Source of the DNA: JAAYTL01 sp031460505
GTDB lineage: Bacteria; Bacillota; Clostridia; Tissierellales; Tissierellaceae
Assembly: GCA_031460505.1 (NCBI GenBank)
Contig: JAVKTT010000001.1
Coordinates: 558,001 to 622,000 of the forward strand
Direction: 5' to 3'
DNA length: 64,000 bases
Below, in pieces: positions 16,545 through 24,759 of this stretch. Numbering within the stretch: the first letter of the stretch is position 1; every line of letters starts with the position of its first letter. The position numbers and the translations under genes were made by a program. The notes beneath the pieces are model-generated. The model worked only from the letters and a program-made list of their open reading frames with translations. It was not told the DNA's origin and ran no database searches.

Positions 16545-17990
16545 TTAAGCTTCTACTAGATTTTCTTGTACATTTGATAAAATTTCAACAACTGTACTAG
16601 GATCATCTCCTATTTCGACCACTACTAATTTTGTCTTTGAAAGTAATAGCGTCAATATAGGGGTAATGTATAAGAAAAAAGTCCACGGTATATATTCAAT
16701 GGTTGGTACACCCAAAGTTGTACTCATATATACTGCACAAGCTGTCCACGGTATTAATGAAGATGACATTGTGCCAGATGCCTCTAAAGCTGCTGACAAA
16801 GACTTAGGGTGAATACCCATTTTTCTATAAGCTGGTGCATACATTCTACCCGGTACTACTATAGAAATTACTTGCTCTGGCATAGTCATATTACTGAATA
16901 CACAAGTTATCATCGTCGCTGCAATAAGTTGTGATGCAGTTTTTAACCTTTTTATTACAGTATTAACAATGACTTCAAGCTGTCCTGTAGTCTCCATTAT
17001 GCCACCAAACATCATAGAAATAAATGTTAATGATATTGCGTACATCATATTTGTGATTCCACCAGTAGTAAATAGATTATCTACTACTGCAATTCCGGTT
17101 TCACTAACAAAGCCATAATAACTAGCTGAAAGAATAGCTCCAAAATTTGAACCTTGTATGAAAAATGCCTCAAGTATGCCTAATAGTATTCCTAAAGATA
17201 TACCAGGTATCGCCGGTACTTTTAAAGCGATTGCTACTATAACTGCTATTGGAGATATTAATAATATAGGGGTTATGTTAAACATTTCTTTAATTCCATT
17301 TTGAATTATACTAATAGTCTCTAAATTAGTTGTTCCACTATCATATCCTAATCCTACAATAAAAAATAGTATAATAGAAATTATAAAAGATATACTAGTT
17401 ACTGGTACCATATATTTGATATGGGTAAACACATCTGTCCCCGATACTGCTGGTGCTAAGTTAGTAGTATCAGATAAAGGCGATAACTTATCTCCAAAGT
17501 ATGCACCACTTAAAATGGCTCCAGCAGCGATAGGCAATGGAATACCTAATCCTGAAGCGATTCCTATCATTGCAATTCCAACTGTACCAACTGTACCCCA
17601 GCTTGTTCCTGTAGCTAATGAAGTAATTGAACATATAATCATTGTTACAGGTAAATATACTGAGGGACTAATAATTGATAGTCCATAATAAATCATCGCT
17701 GGCACAACTCCCGCTTCAATCCAAACCCCAACAAGTACGCCAATTATTGTCAAAATAATTACTGCTTGTAAGGCTTGATATATCCCCTGTTTCATTGACT
17801 CTTCTATTTCTGTCCATGAAAATCCAAGTCTTAACGCCATAATAGATGAAAATGCAGTTCCAATAAGAAGTGGTACATGTGGGTCAGAACCATATATTCC
17901 GAGACTGATACCCATTATTACAATTAAAAATCCAAAACTAATCAAAGCTTCCCACAAATAAGGTCTTCTTTTTATTTTTTCTTGTTTCAC
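16545..17990 (-). CDS. NhaC-family Na+/H+ antiporter
   Basis: A 481-residue polytopic membrane protein of the NhaC family. A run of about 11-12 hydrophobic helices is evident; GTSWGTVGTVGIA, GAYFGDKLSPLSDTTNLAP and VFSNMTMPEQV are family signatures. The start is GTG, with GAAAGG 9 nt upstream. It lies between megL copy 2 and the DUF1989 gene in the same orientation, 70 bp from megL. NhaC relatives beside catabolic genes are often suspected of substrate/product or amino-acid/Na+ antiport, so a role in methionine uptake or product export is possible; otherwise it balances sodium taken up by the many Na+ symporters encoded nearby (both inferences). Confidence 0.88.
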   Translation of the reverse strand: MKQEKIKRRPYLWEALISFGFLIVIMGISLGIYGSDPHVPLLIGTAFSSIMALRLGFSWTEIEESMKQGIYQALQAVIILTIIGVLVGVWIEAGVVPAMIYYGLSIISPSVYLPVTMIICSITSLATGTSWGTVGTVGIAMIGIASGLGIPLPIAAGAILSGAYFGDKLSPLSDTTNLAPAVSGTDVFTHIKYMVPVTSISFIISIILFFIVGLGYDSGTTNLETISIIQNGIKEMFNITPILLISPIAVIVAIALKVPAIPGISLGILLGILEAFFIQGSNFGAILSASYYGFVSETGIAVVDNLFTTGGITNMMYAISLTFISMMFGGIMETTGQLEVIVNTVIKRLKTASQLIAATMITCVFSNMTMPEQVISIVVPGRMYAPAYRKMGIHPKSLSAALEASGTMSSSLIPWTACAVYMSTTLGVPTIEYIPWTFFLYITPILTLLLSKTKLVVVEIGDDPSTVVEILSNVQENLVEA

Positions 17991-18060
17991 TTAAATCATC
18001 CTTTCAAAATTTTAGTTTAAGTGTCTAATATTTGCGTATGAATTCTTAATTCTTATTCTT

Positions 18061-19266
18061 TTATTGTACTGCTTTTCTTGCTTTCTCTAGAGCCTGATTG
18101 ATATCGTCTATTAAGTCCTCCACAGCTTCTAAGCCAATAGATACTCTCACTTGACCATCTATAATTGAAACTTCTGCTCTCTCTTCTGCAGTCATTCCAA
18201 AGTGACTCATGGTTGGAGAATGTTGGATTAATGAATCCACGTTTCCTAAACTTGTACCAAGACCAAATAGTGTTACAGAATTTAAGAATGCCTTAGCAGC
18301 TTCTAATCCACCTTTTATATCAAAACTCATCATACCACCATATCCACGCATTTGTTTCTTAGCTATTTCATGAGTAGGATGTGATTCTAAACCAGGATAA
18401 TATACTCTTTCAATTTGTGGATGTGACTCTAGCCATTTAGCTATAGTCATTGCATTCTCACAATGTTTATCCATACGAACAGATAACGTTTTCATACCTA
18501 GCATTAATAACCAAGCATCAAATGATGATAAACATCCACCAAACACCTGTAGATTTGGGAATCTAGCATTATATATAAATTCTCTTGTACCAATGATCAC
18601 ACCTGCAACTACTGCTCCATGTCCACTAATATACTTTGTGGCACTATGAACTACTATATCTGCACCTAATTTTAGTGGGTTTTGTAATGCAGGACTAGCA
18701 AAGGTACTATCAACCATTAATAGAGCATTATTAGCTTTTGCAATTTTTGAAACTGCTTCAATATCCGTAATAGTAAGAGTTGGATTTGCTGGTGTTTCTA
18801 TATAAATTACTTTTGTATTTGGTCGAATTGCTTTGTTGATCTCTTCAAGATTAGTAGTATCTACTAACGAAACTTCAATTCCGTACTTTTTAAGAACATC
18901 AATTAATAATGTAAATGTACATCCATAAATAACCTTTCCAGCTATAAGATGATCTCCTGCTTGTAGGGCGGTTAATAAAGCAGTGCTAATTGCAGCCATA
19001 CCAGAACTTAGTGCCAAACATGCTTCTCCACCTTCGATATCTGCAAGTTTTTGTTCTAGTTCATGAGTAGTAGGAGTACCAAATCGGGAATAAGTAAAAC
19101 CTTTATTTTGATCATAGTCTTGATTTCTTTCTATTGCTTCATCTATGCTATCAAAGGTAAATGTTGATGTTTGATAGATAGGACTAATATGTGCTCCTGC
19201 AACAGGATCCCTAAATTTCTTAGCATGAATTATTTGTGTAGCAAATCTCATATCTTTGTTTTTCAT
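18061..19266 (-). CDS. megL: Methionine gamma-lyase-type PLP enzyme, copy 2
   Basis: A 401-residue paralogue of the enzyme at 14205-15407, with PLP-Lys211 in HSATKY, IYGCTF with Cys116, SSGMAAISTALL and a near-identical C-terminal SPTMSHFGMT. It too predicts alpha,gamma-elimination of methionine. GAGGGAGTGAATTATA precedes the ATG. A perfect 10-bp inverted repeat lies about 84-104 bp upstream (19350-19370), and the intact gin-like gene follows beyond that. The order gin, megL, NhaC, DUF1989, gin-pseudogene, megL suggests tandem duplication of a gin-megL unit. Separate regulation or substrate preference of the two copies is likely but unproven. Confidence 0.87.
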   Translation of the reverse strand: MKNKDMRFATQIIHAKKFRDPVAGAHISPIYQTSTFTFDSIDEAIERNQDYDQNKGFTYSRFGTPTTHELEQKLADIEGGEACLALSSGMAAISTALLTALQAGDHLIAGKVIYGCTFTLLIDVLKKYGIEVSLVDTTNLEEINKAIRPNTKVIYIETPANPTLTITDIEAVSKIAKANNALLMVDSTFASPALQNPLKLGADIVVHSATKYISGHGAVVAGVIIGTREFIYNARFPNLQVFGGCLSSFDAWLLMLGMKTLSVRMDKHCENAMTIAKWLESHPQIERVYYPGLESHPTHEIAKKQMRGYGGMMSFDIKGGLEAAKAFLNSVTLFGLGTSLGNVDSLIQHSPTMSHFGMTAEERAEVSIIDGQVRVSIGLEAVEDLIDDINQALEKARKAVQ

Positions 19267-19349
19267 TATAATTCACTCCCTCACATTATATTTGTACATA
19301 TCACTTTAATACTTCACATACATACAGGATATCCTTATCATCATCTTAA

Positions 19350-19370
19350 ACCTTATAGTAACTATAAGGT
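19350..19370. promoter_or_regulatory. Perfect palindrome upstream of megL copy 2, probable operator
   Basis: ACCTTATAGT-A-ACTATAAGGT is a 10-bp perfect inverted repeat with one central base. On the minus strand it directly follows TTGA and so overlaps a plausible -35 element (TTGACC). A repressor operator for megL is a reasonable guess; megL copy 1 has no matching site. Confidence 0.5.
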
Positions 19371-19438
19371 CAATACATATTTTTATATTTTTCTAAATAT
19401 TTATTTAGTGTTACTTAAACTTAACAAAAAATGAAAAA

Positions 19439-19461
19439 ACCCCGCTCATTTAGCAGGGTTT
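19439..19461 (-). terminator. Terminator overlapping the 3' end of the gin-like gene
   Basis: CCCCGCT (19440-19446) pairs with AGCAGGG (19452-19458) with one mismatch, with an A/T run on each side. The stop codon (19446-19448) lies inside the stem-loop. Confidence 0.65.
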
Positions 19462-19637
19462 AGTATAGCCTTAGGGCTTATGTAATAGCTTAAAAGGATT
19501 CTTATTAAATTTTTATATTTGTCGTAATCATCATCCATTATAGATATATTTGCAAACTCATCGAAGCAATCTTTACACATTGTAATCATAAATATATTTA
19601 TATTATCTCCTCTATTGCCACAAATATTACAATACAT
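19446..19637 (-). CDS. Gin/CsfB-like anti-sigma-G zinc protein
   Basis: A 63-residue protein with two CxxC pairs: YCNICG at residues 2-7 and MCKDCF near 20-25, followed by a D-DYDKYKNLIR segment. Size, cysteine spacing and the acidic-aromatic tail match the Gin (CsfB) family, which in Bacillus binds zinc and inhibits sigma-G during spore formation. GGAGAGGATTATATG gives a strong start. It is monocistronic with its own overlapping terminator, immediately upstream of megL copy 2, and a decayed duplicate lies at 15565-15745. The link to methionine genes is probably positional only. The family assignment rests on motif and size, so moderate confidence. Confidence 0.7.
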   Translation of the reverse strand: MYCNICGNRGDNINIFMITMCKDCFDEFANISIMDDDYDKYKNLIRILLSYYISPKAILNPAK

Positions 19638-19726
19638 ATAATCCTCTCCTTAGCATTTACTAGAATTATTGTCATTATAGTATATTTTATTCACATGAGT
19701 GTGTTTTCGTGCTTGGCAAGGATTAA

Positions 19727-19754
19727 AAAAAACAGATAATATATTATCTGTTTT
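19727..19754 (-). terminator. Rho-independent terminator after rplY/ctc
   Basis: AAAAAACAGATAAT pairs with ATTATCTGTTTTTT, giving a 14-bp stem with T runs; it lies 16 bp after the L25 stop codon. Confidence 0.85.
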
Positions 19755-19770
19755 TTTGTTTAAATATTTC

Positions 19771-20382
19771 TTATTCTTCTGATTCAGTATCATCCGCTTC
19801 TTCTGCATCTTCATCAGTTTCTACTACTGCAGGTTCTGATAAAGTACATACTACAGCATCTAATTCAGTTAACATAGTTATTTTTTCATTTTTAGCAATA
19901 TCCAAATCACTAACTAATATTGGATCGCTAAATGTCATATCAGCTACATCTACGTCAGCTGTGTTTGGAATATTATCTGGAAGACACTCTATTTCAACTT
20001 GGTCTAACATTTGTGTCAATACTGATGGTTGAAGTCTTATACTATCCCTATTTATTAGGTTTATAGGAATTGTCATCTTGATTTTTTCATCCATGTTTAA
20101 TTCTTGGAAATCAATATGAAGTATTTGATTTTTTACTGGATGTCTTTGGATTTCTTTAATTATTACATTTTGTACTTCACCATTTAGATCCAATTGTACA
20201 ACAGATGTGGAGCCTGCTACTTTATATACTCTAAGGAATTCAGCTTCCTGAACTTGTACAGCTTCAGTATTACTACCTCTTTTATAGATAACTCCTGGCA
20301 ATACATTATTCGCTCTCAATTTATTAACTTTATTACTTCCAATATTCTCTCTAGATTCAACTTTCATCTTAAGTGAACTCAT
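19771..20382 (-). CDS. rplY: Ribosomal protein bL25 / general stress protein Ctc
   Basis: A 203-residue long-form bL25 (Ctc) that binds 5S rRNA in the large subunit. The N-terminal L25 domain carries RENIGSNKVNKLRANNVLPGVIYKRG, given here as position 10-35, and QRHPVKNQILHIDFQELN (residues 79-96); a C-terminal TL5-type domain follows and ends in an acidic tail (DEDAEEADDTESEE). In Gram-positives ctc is stress-induced. GGGG lies 9 nt before the ATG. It has its own terminator; no partner genes appear co-transcribed. The identification is secure. Confidence 0.95.
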   Translation of the reverse strand: MSSLKMKVESRENIGSNKVNKLRANNVLPGVIYKRGSNTEAVQVQEAEFLRVYKVAGSTSVVQLDLNGEVQNVIIKEIQRHPVKNQILHIDFQELNMDEKIKMTIPINLINRDSIRLQPSVLTQMLDQVEIECLPDNIPNTADVDVADMTFSDPILVSDLDIAKNEKITMLTELDAVVCTLSEPAVVETDEDAEEADDTESEE

Positions 20383-20469
20383 TTCTTGTAACCCCCTCGT
20401 TTCAAATTATATTTTTTATGATATATAGCTATATATATCATATTTTTCTAAATTTTGCAAATTACCGCA

Positions 20470-20724
20470 CTATAATAGCACCTGTAAAACCAACAATAAA
20501 ATTACTCCTGGAACACCTAAAATACCTACAATCACAGCATTCAATGGATTAATTACAATAGATAAACCAAAGTAACCACCTATCAAATTGAATACAAACA
20601 AAACAACCCCACCGATTAGTCCATTTATCAATAACTTAATTAAAACTTTAATAGGAATAACTAAAATCATAGCTACAATGTACAATATAACTAGTCCTAA
20701 TAAATACCCTAAAATATTGCTCAT
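20470..20724 (-). CDS. bofA: BofA-family pro-sigma-K processing inhibitor
   Basis: An 84-residue, almost wholly hydrophobic protein with two to three membrane helices. The C-terminal INPLNAVIVGILGVPGVILLL matches BofA, which holds the SpoIVFB protease inactive in the mother cell of Bacillus until the forespore signals. AATAGGAGGGAAATT precedes the ATG. It follows the DUF2508 gene, an arrangement conserved as yaaL-bofA, but recR-ybaB-dnaX, which precede this pair in Bacillus, are 31 kb away here. Whether it controls sigma-K in this organism, or another function, cannot be told. Confidence 0.85.
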   Translation of the reverse strand: MSNILGYLLGLVILYIVAMILVIPIKVLIKLLINGLIGGVVLFVFNLIGGYFGLSIVINPLNAVIVGILGVPGVILLLVLQVLL

Positions 20725-20781
20725 AATTTCCCTCCTATTTCTATTATACTATAATATAGAATTAGGCTTTGGATTTTATTA

Positions 20782-21018
20782 CTATTTGTTTTTATCTTTA
20801 GCTAATTTTAATAAATAAGCATATTTTCTTTTTGATGCCTCTATGTCATATATAGCAAAGTCAACTAAATCAGGATCAGTGGCAAAATCAAAATAGTTTT
20901 CTTTATCCATCCACTCCCTCTGTGCTCTTTGAATAGATTCTAACATCTCATCTTGTTTTTGCTTCTCCTTACTGTAATAAATCTTGTCCCTAATATTATT
21001 TATCCATTTTGGAACCAA
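20782..21018 (-). CDS. yaaL: DUF2508 (YaaL-type) small protein
   Basis: A small, charged, helical protein of about 78 residues of the DUF2508/YaaL family; function unknown. The frame opens with GTG at 21027, but that GTG is part of the AGGGGGTG ribosome-binding site; TTG at 21016-21018 is spaced correctly, so I take it as the start. The body has DFATDPDLVDFAIYDIEASKRKY, given as residues about 46-68, the conserved part of the family. It precedes bofA in the usual order, separated by 57 bp. Confidence 0.8.
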   Translation of the reverse strand: MVPKWINNIRDKIYYSKEKQKQDEMLESIQRAQREWMDKENYFDFATDPDLVDFAIYDIEASKRKYAYLLKLAKDKNK

Positions 21019-21146
21019 AATAAACACCCCCTACCTCTTTGTTTAAATCATTGACAAAAAAGTCAAGGTATATACTTGCTGTTTTTGAATAATAATGCCA
21101 AAATATTCTTTACATGATATAATATTCTAAAAAAGGAGCTGATTGT

Positions 21147-22262
21147 ATGACCATTAATTATGTATGTAATGAATGTAGCACAAAATACTCCCCTTATGAT
21201 TTTCCTTATATATGTGAATGTGGAGGAATGCTTAATTTAGAAAATTATGAGAAGAATTTTTCTATGGATGAAATCATAAGGAATGAATGGAGTCTTTTTA
21301 GATACTTAAATGCACTACCATTTCAAGATTCAGATGTATGGAAAGATGTAACCATGGGAGAAGGCCTTACTTCATTGGTAAGATTATATCAAGATAATCC
21401 TGATATACTAGTTAAAATGGATTATATGATGCCTACTCTTTCTTTTAAGGATAGAGGTGCAGCTGTTTTAATTGCTAAGGCAAAGGAATTTGGTGCTAAA
21501 AAGGTCATACAAGACAGTAGCGGTAATGGAGGTAACTCAATTGCAGCATATGCAAATAGAGTTGGTATGGAATGTGACATTTTTGTACCTGAAGGAACAT
21601 CTCCTAAGAAAATATCCATGATTAAATCTCATGGAGCAAATATCCATGTAATTCCTGGTTCCAGAGAAGATACTGCTAAAGCTGCCTTAGATGCAGTTAA
21701 AAGTAGTGGAGCATTTTATGCAAGTCATGTCTATAATCCATATTTTTATGAAGGAACTAAGACTTATGTATATGAAATCTTTGAGCAACTAGGTGGAAAC
21801 ATGGTTGATACTTTGGTTATTCCAGTAGGAAATGGTACCTTATTATTAGGTGCATATTTTGCAGTAAAGGAATTATATGAATTTGGACTTATAGATAAAC
21901 TTCCTAGGATAATTGGTGTACAAGCTTCAGGATGTTCTCCTATATATAAAGCCTTTAAAGAAGGAGAGGATACAGTTGAAGAAGTAGTCAATACTGGTAC
22001 TGCTGCTGAGGGTATAGCAATTGCAGCTCCTAAAAGAGGCAAACAAGTATTAGAAGCTATTAGAGAGACAAATGGCGATATAATACTTGCTCCGGAAGAA
22101 GATATTATTAAGGTTCAAGATGAGTTAGCTAGAAAAGGGTTTTATGTTGAAATAACTACGGCAGCAACTTTTGCAGCTTTTAATAAATATTATAAAGATA
22201 ATAAGGACTTAGGAAAAGTAGTACTACCATTTTGTGGTGCTGGACTTAAGAGTAGTAAATAA
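21147..22262 (+). CDS. thrC: Threonine synthase
   Basis: A 371-residue PLP enzyme converting O-phosphohomoserine to threonine. An N-terminal zinc-ribbon-like segment (Cys7, Cys10, Cys23, Cys25) is followed by Lys101 in LSFKDRG as the PLP lysine, SSGNGGNSIAAYA as the cofactor-binding turn and PVGNGTLL as the phosphate cradle. Length fits the compact ThrC form. AAAAAAGGAGCTGATTGT precedes the ATG. It is transcribed alone on the plus strand, apart from hom at 40260. Threonine synthase-like proteins of this class can have other beta-elimination roles, so a minor doubt remains. Confidence 0.85.
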   Translation: MTINYVCNECSTKYSPYDFPYICECGGMLNLENYEKNFSMDEIIRNEWSLFRYLNALPFQDSDVWKDVTMGEGLTSLVRLYQDNPDILVKMDYMMPTLSFKDRGAAVLIAKAKEFGAKKVIQDSSGNGGNSIAAYANRVGMECDIFVPEGTSPKKISMIKSHGANIHVIPGSREDTAKAALDAVKSSGAFYASHVYNPYFYEGTKTYVYEIFEQLGGNMVDTLVIPVGNGTLLLGAYFAVKELYEFGLIDKLPRIIGVQASGCSPIYKAFKEGEDTVEEVVNTGTAAEGIAIAAPKRGKQVLEAIRETNGDIILAPEEDIIKVQDELARKGFYVEITTAATFAAFNKYYKDNKDLGKVVLPFCGAGLKSSK

Positions 22263-22313
22263 TTTTGAATTGTAATTACTTACTTATAATGATATAATAA
22301 GTAAGTAATTTAA

Positions 22314-22390
22314 GGGCGATTAGCTCAGTTGGCTAGAGTGCCACGTTGACATCGTGGAGGTCGTTGGTTCGAGCCCAATATCGCCCACCA
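22314..22390 (+). tRNA. tRNA-Val (anticodon GAC)
   Basis: Cloverleaf readable by eye: acceptor GGGCGAT with ATCGCCC, anticodon stem CCACG/CGTGG around loop TTGACAT (anticodon GAC), T arm GTTGG-TTCGAGC-CCAAT, and an encoded CCA. It lies 51 bp after thrC. Confidence 0.95.
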
Positions 22391-22447
22391 ACCTTAATTT
22401 GTCGATGATCTTCACGACATTTTGGAGTGCGTGTAACGCCACCTTTT

Positions 22448-23299
22448 TTAAAATGTATATCCTTCTCCATGAACTTCATTTACTAAATTAACCCATATAA
22501 ATGCTGTCGGATCAATTTCCATAACCTTGTGTTTAATAATCGAATATTCACTTCTTGGGACTACTGTATGTATTACCCTTTTTTCAGTTTTAGAATATCC
22601 ACCTACTCCATTAAGTAAAGTAACCCCTCTATTCATCTCTTCTGTAATAAACTTATTTATAATATCATCTTTTTCACTGATTATTGCAACTTGATATTTT
22701 GTGTTAAATCCTGCTATTACCTTATCTATTAAAGTTGAATTTACTAATATACCCAATAAAGAATATAATCCAACCTCAATACCTAATACTGTAACTGCTC
22801 CAATTGCTATAAGCGAATCTGCAATAAATAATGATTTTCCTATGTTTAAATGTGTAAATTTAGTAATTATCTTTGCTATAATATCTGTTCCACCTGTGGA
22901 GGCATTTTGATTAAATATTATTGCCATTCCAACACTTGATATTAATATTCCATAGATTAAATTCACTAATAAATCATCTATAAGAGGTCCATTCAATGGT
23001 ATAATCATCTCAAATATATATATAAATCCCGAAAGAAGAAAACTATTATATATTGTTAATCCTCCGAATTCTTTGCCTATCAGAATAAAGGCCAAAGTAA
23101 ATAAAAAAATATTGGCTATAATCATAATCATTCCTACTGGAACTTGAGGCATTAATCTGTTAATAATTATTGCTAATCCAGTAACTCCACCTGCTGCTAA
23201 ATTAGATGGAATCAGGAAAAAATATAAACCTAATGATGTTATTAATAATCCAATATTAATTATTAAAAATGATTTTGCATTTATTTTTATTTTCACCAT
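22448..23299 (-). CDS. YitT family membrane protein (DUF161 + DUF2179)
   Basis: A 283-residue integral membrane protein of the YitT family. Five to six hydrophobic helices fill residues 1-200 (PSNLAAGGVTGLAII and NQNASTGGTDIIAKII are family motifs), and a soluble C-terminal DUF2179 domain (about 210-283) ends with AFIWVNLVNEVHGEGY. The transported substance is unknown. AAAGAGGTGAT precedes ATG-GTG; either codon could start the protein. It is read towards the end of tRNA-Val and shows no operon partner. Confidence 0.9.
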   Translation of the reverse strand: MVKIKINAKSFLIINIGLLITSLGLYFFLIPSNLAAGGVTGLAIIINRLMPQVPVGMIMIIANIFLFTLAFILIGKEFGGLTIYNSFLLSGFIYIFEMIIPLNGPLIDDLLVNLIYGILISSVGMAIIFNQNASTGGTDIIAKIITKFTHLNIGKSLFIADSLIAIGAVTVLGIEVGLYSLLGILVNSTLIDKVIAGFNTKYQVAIISEKDDIINKFITEEMNRGVTLLNGVGGYSKTEKRVIHTVVPRSEYSIIKHKVMEIDPTAFIWVNLVNEVHGEGYTF

Positions 23300-23361
23300 A
23301 TCACCTCTTTCATTTTACTTAAAAATAACTCTCAATAATATTATATCGAGAGTTGTATAGT

Positions 23362-24006
23362 TTATCCACCTAATGTTATGTCTTGTTTATCATACCAAGC
23401 TATGGCTTCATTAAAATGATTAACATTAAAATCTGGCCAATAATCATCTATAATATAAAAATCTGAATATACAGCTTGAAGGGGTAAAAAACCACTTAAT
23501 CTTCGTCTACCACCCCATCTGATAATTAAATCTACCCTTGAGATATCCTTTGATTTTAGTAAATTAATTGGACTTTTAATGTCACCTTCTTCATATTTTA
23601 AATTTCCAATATCCCATTTCCAGTCATAATTTACTAGAAAGTTAACTTTTGTCCCACCATTACCAAATCTCTTTCTAGTAACTGTATATGGAATAAGTTC
23701 CTTTGGAAACATATCAGAATCTGTATTTCCTATGACTAATAAATCTGCATTTTCTTTAGCTAAGAGCTTAACTGCGTCAGTACAAGCCTTTGTGAAAGCA
23801 AGCCTTTGAACCTTAGGTCTTTTTGTATTATCAGCTGTAAATCCATAAAATGTAAGTTCTTTTATTCCTATTTTTTCACAAAGCTTAAATACTTCTAAAC
23901 CTGGATTTAAACCACTATCATATCCCTTTTCTTTGGTCATGCCATGGTTAATAGCCCAACGCCTATTCCCATCTGGAATAACTCCTAAATGATTAGGTAC
24001 TCTCAA
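23362..24006 (-). CDS. Undecaprenyl-diphosphate-synthase-family cis-prenyltransferase (divergent)
   Basis: A 214-residue cis-prenyltransferase-like protein. The signature near the N terminus reads HLGVIPDGNRRWA, with the catalytic Asp at about residue 12 but NRRW in place of the usual NGRW; the C-terminal pyrophosphate-binding block reads RWGGRRRLSGFLPLQAVYSD. It could make a shorter or different cis-polyprenyl chain than UppS. An ATG at 24024 opens the frame, but GGAGGG lies after it and 6 nt before TTG (24004-24006), so TTG is the better start and gives an N terminus like the family. It lies 72 bp after the YwlG-like gene; a joint transcript is possible. Confidence 0.8.
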   Translation of the reverse strand: MRVPNHLGVIPDGNRRWAINHGMTKEKGYDSGLNPGLEVFKLCEKIGIKELTFYGFTADNTKRPKVQRLAFTKACTDAVKLLAKENADLLVIGNTDSDMFPKELIPYTVTRKRFGNGGTKVNFLVNYDWKWDIGNLKYEEGDIKSPINLLKSKDISRVDLIIRWGGRRRLSGFLPLQAVYSDFYIIDDYWPDFNVNHFNEAIAWYDKQDITLGG

Positions 24007-24077
24007 TCCTATCCCTCCATTCATTTAGGAATATTATTTCCATTATTTAGGAATAAATTCATTATCAAATAATAGAA

Positions 24078-24620
24078 TTAACAATGTTTAGCTCTTACAC
24101 CGCCTATTAATTTAGCTCTTGTGCGTATCATACTTAGGTGAGCGTTGCCTATTTCTTTGATATCACTTCTTACAACTACCCCTACTCCTTTAATATGCAT
24201 ACCTATAAATACATCGCCTATATCTATACCAGCTTTTACTCCTACATGTTCTACCACAACTGGATCATCCAAGATTTCCATTGCTGCAGTTGCAAAACCT
24301 CCGCCTGCTGTTTGTACAGGGATTACATTTACTGGCTCTAGATTGTGCATTTTAGCATATTCTTTTTCTACAACTAAGGCCCTATTTATATGCTCACATC
24401 CTTGGATAACAGGATATATTTTGTTTTCCTTTAGTATCGGAATTATTGCATTCATTATCAATCTAGCAACTTCCATATTAGTAGATGAACCAATTTTTTC
24501 TCCTATTATCTCACTAGTACTTCCACCGATAACTACAGCTTCACCTGCTTCTAACTTTGCAGCTTCTAATAATTCCATAGTCACTTGTTTTACATCGCTT
24601 TCTATTTGAACTAAATCCAT
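24078..24620 (-). CDS. ywlG: TIGR01440/DUF436 family protein (YwlG)
   Basis: A 180-residue protein of the conserved YwlG (TIGR01440) family, function unknown. Family features are GEAVVIGGSTSEIIGE, QGCEHINRALVVE near residues 99-111 and the NVIPVQTAGGGFATAAM block, ending in MIRTRAKLIGGVRAKHC. Length matches (about 180). AAGGAGGGATTTTAT precedes the ATG. In Bacillus this gene neighbours glyA; no such neighbour is seen here. Confidence 0.9.
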   Translation of the reverse strand: MDLVQIESDVKQVTMELLEAAKLEAGEAVVIGGSTSEIIGEKIGSSTNMEVARLIMNAIIPILKENKIYPVIQGCEHINRALVVEKEYAKMHNLEPVNVIPVQTAGGGFATAAMEILDDPVVVEHVGVKAGIDIGDVFIGMHIKGVGVVVRSDIKEIGNAHLSMIRTRAKLIGGVRAKHC

Positions 24621-24759
24621 ATAAAATCCCTCCTTATTTCTTTATATGTATTGTATCACTTTTTCTTTCAATATTCATTATACCCGATAATTCTGTAACT
24701 AATTTGTATACACTTAAATTTTTTCTTATTGTATAATTTAATCAAAGGAGTTGATTAAA

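Noticed and set aside
21051..21086. TTGACA followed by TATACT upstream of thrC as a sigma-A promoter.
   Set aside because: The spacer is only about 14 bp; no better combination could be fixed, so no promoter is called.
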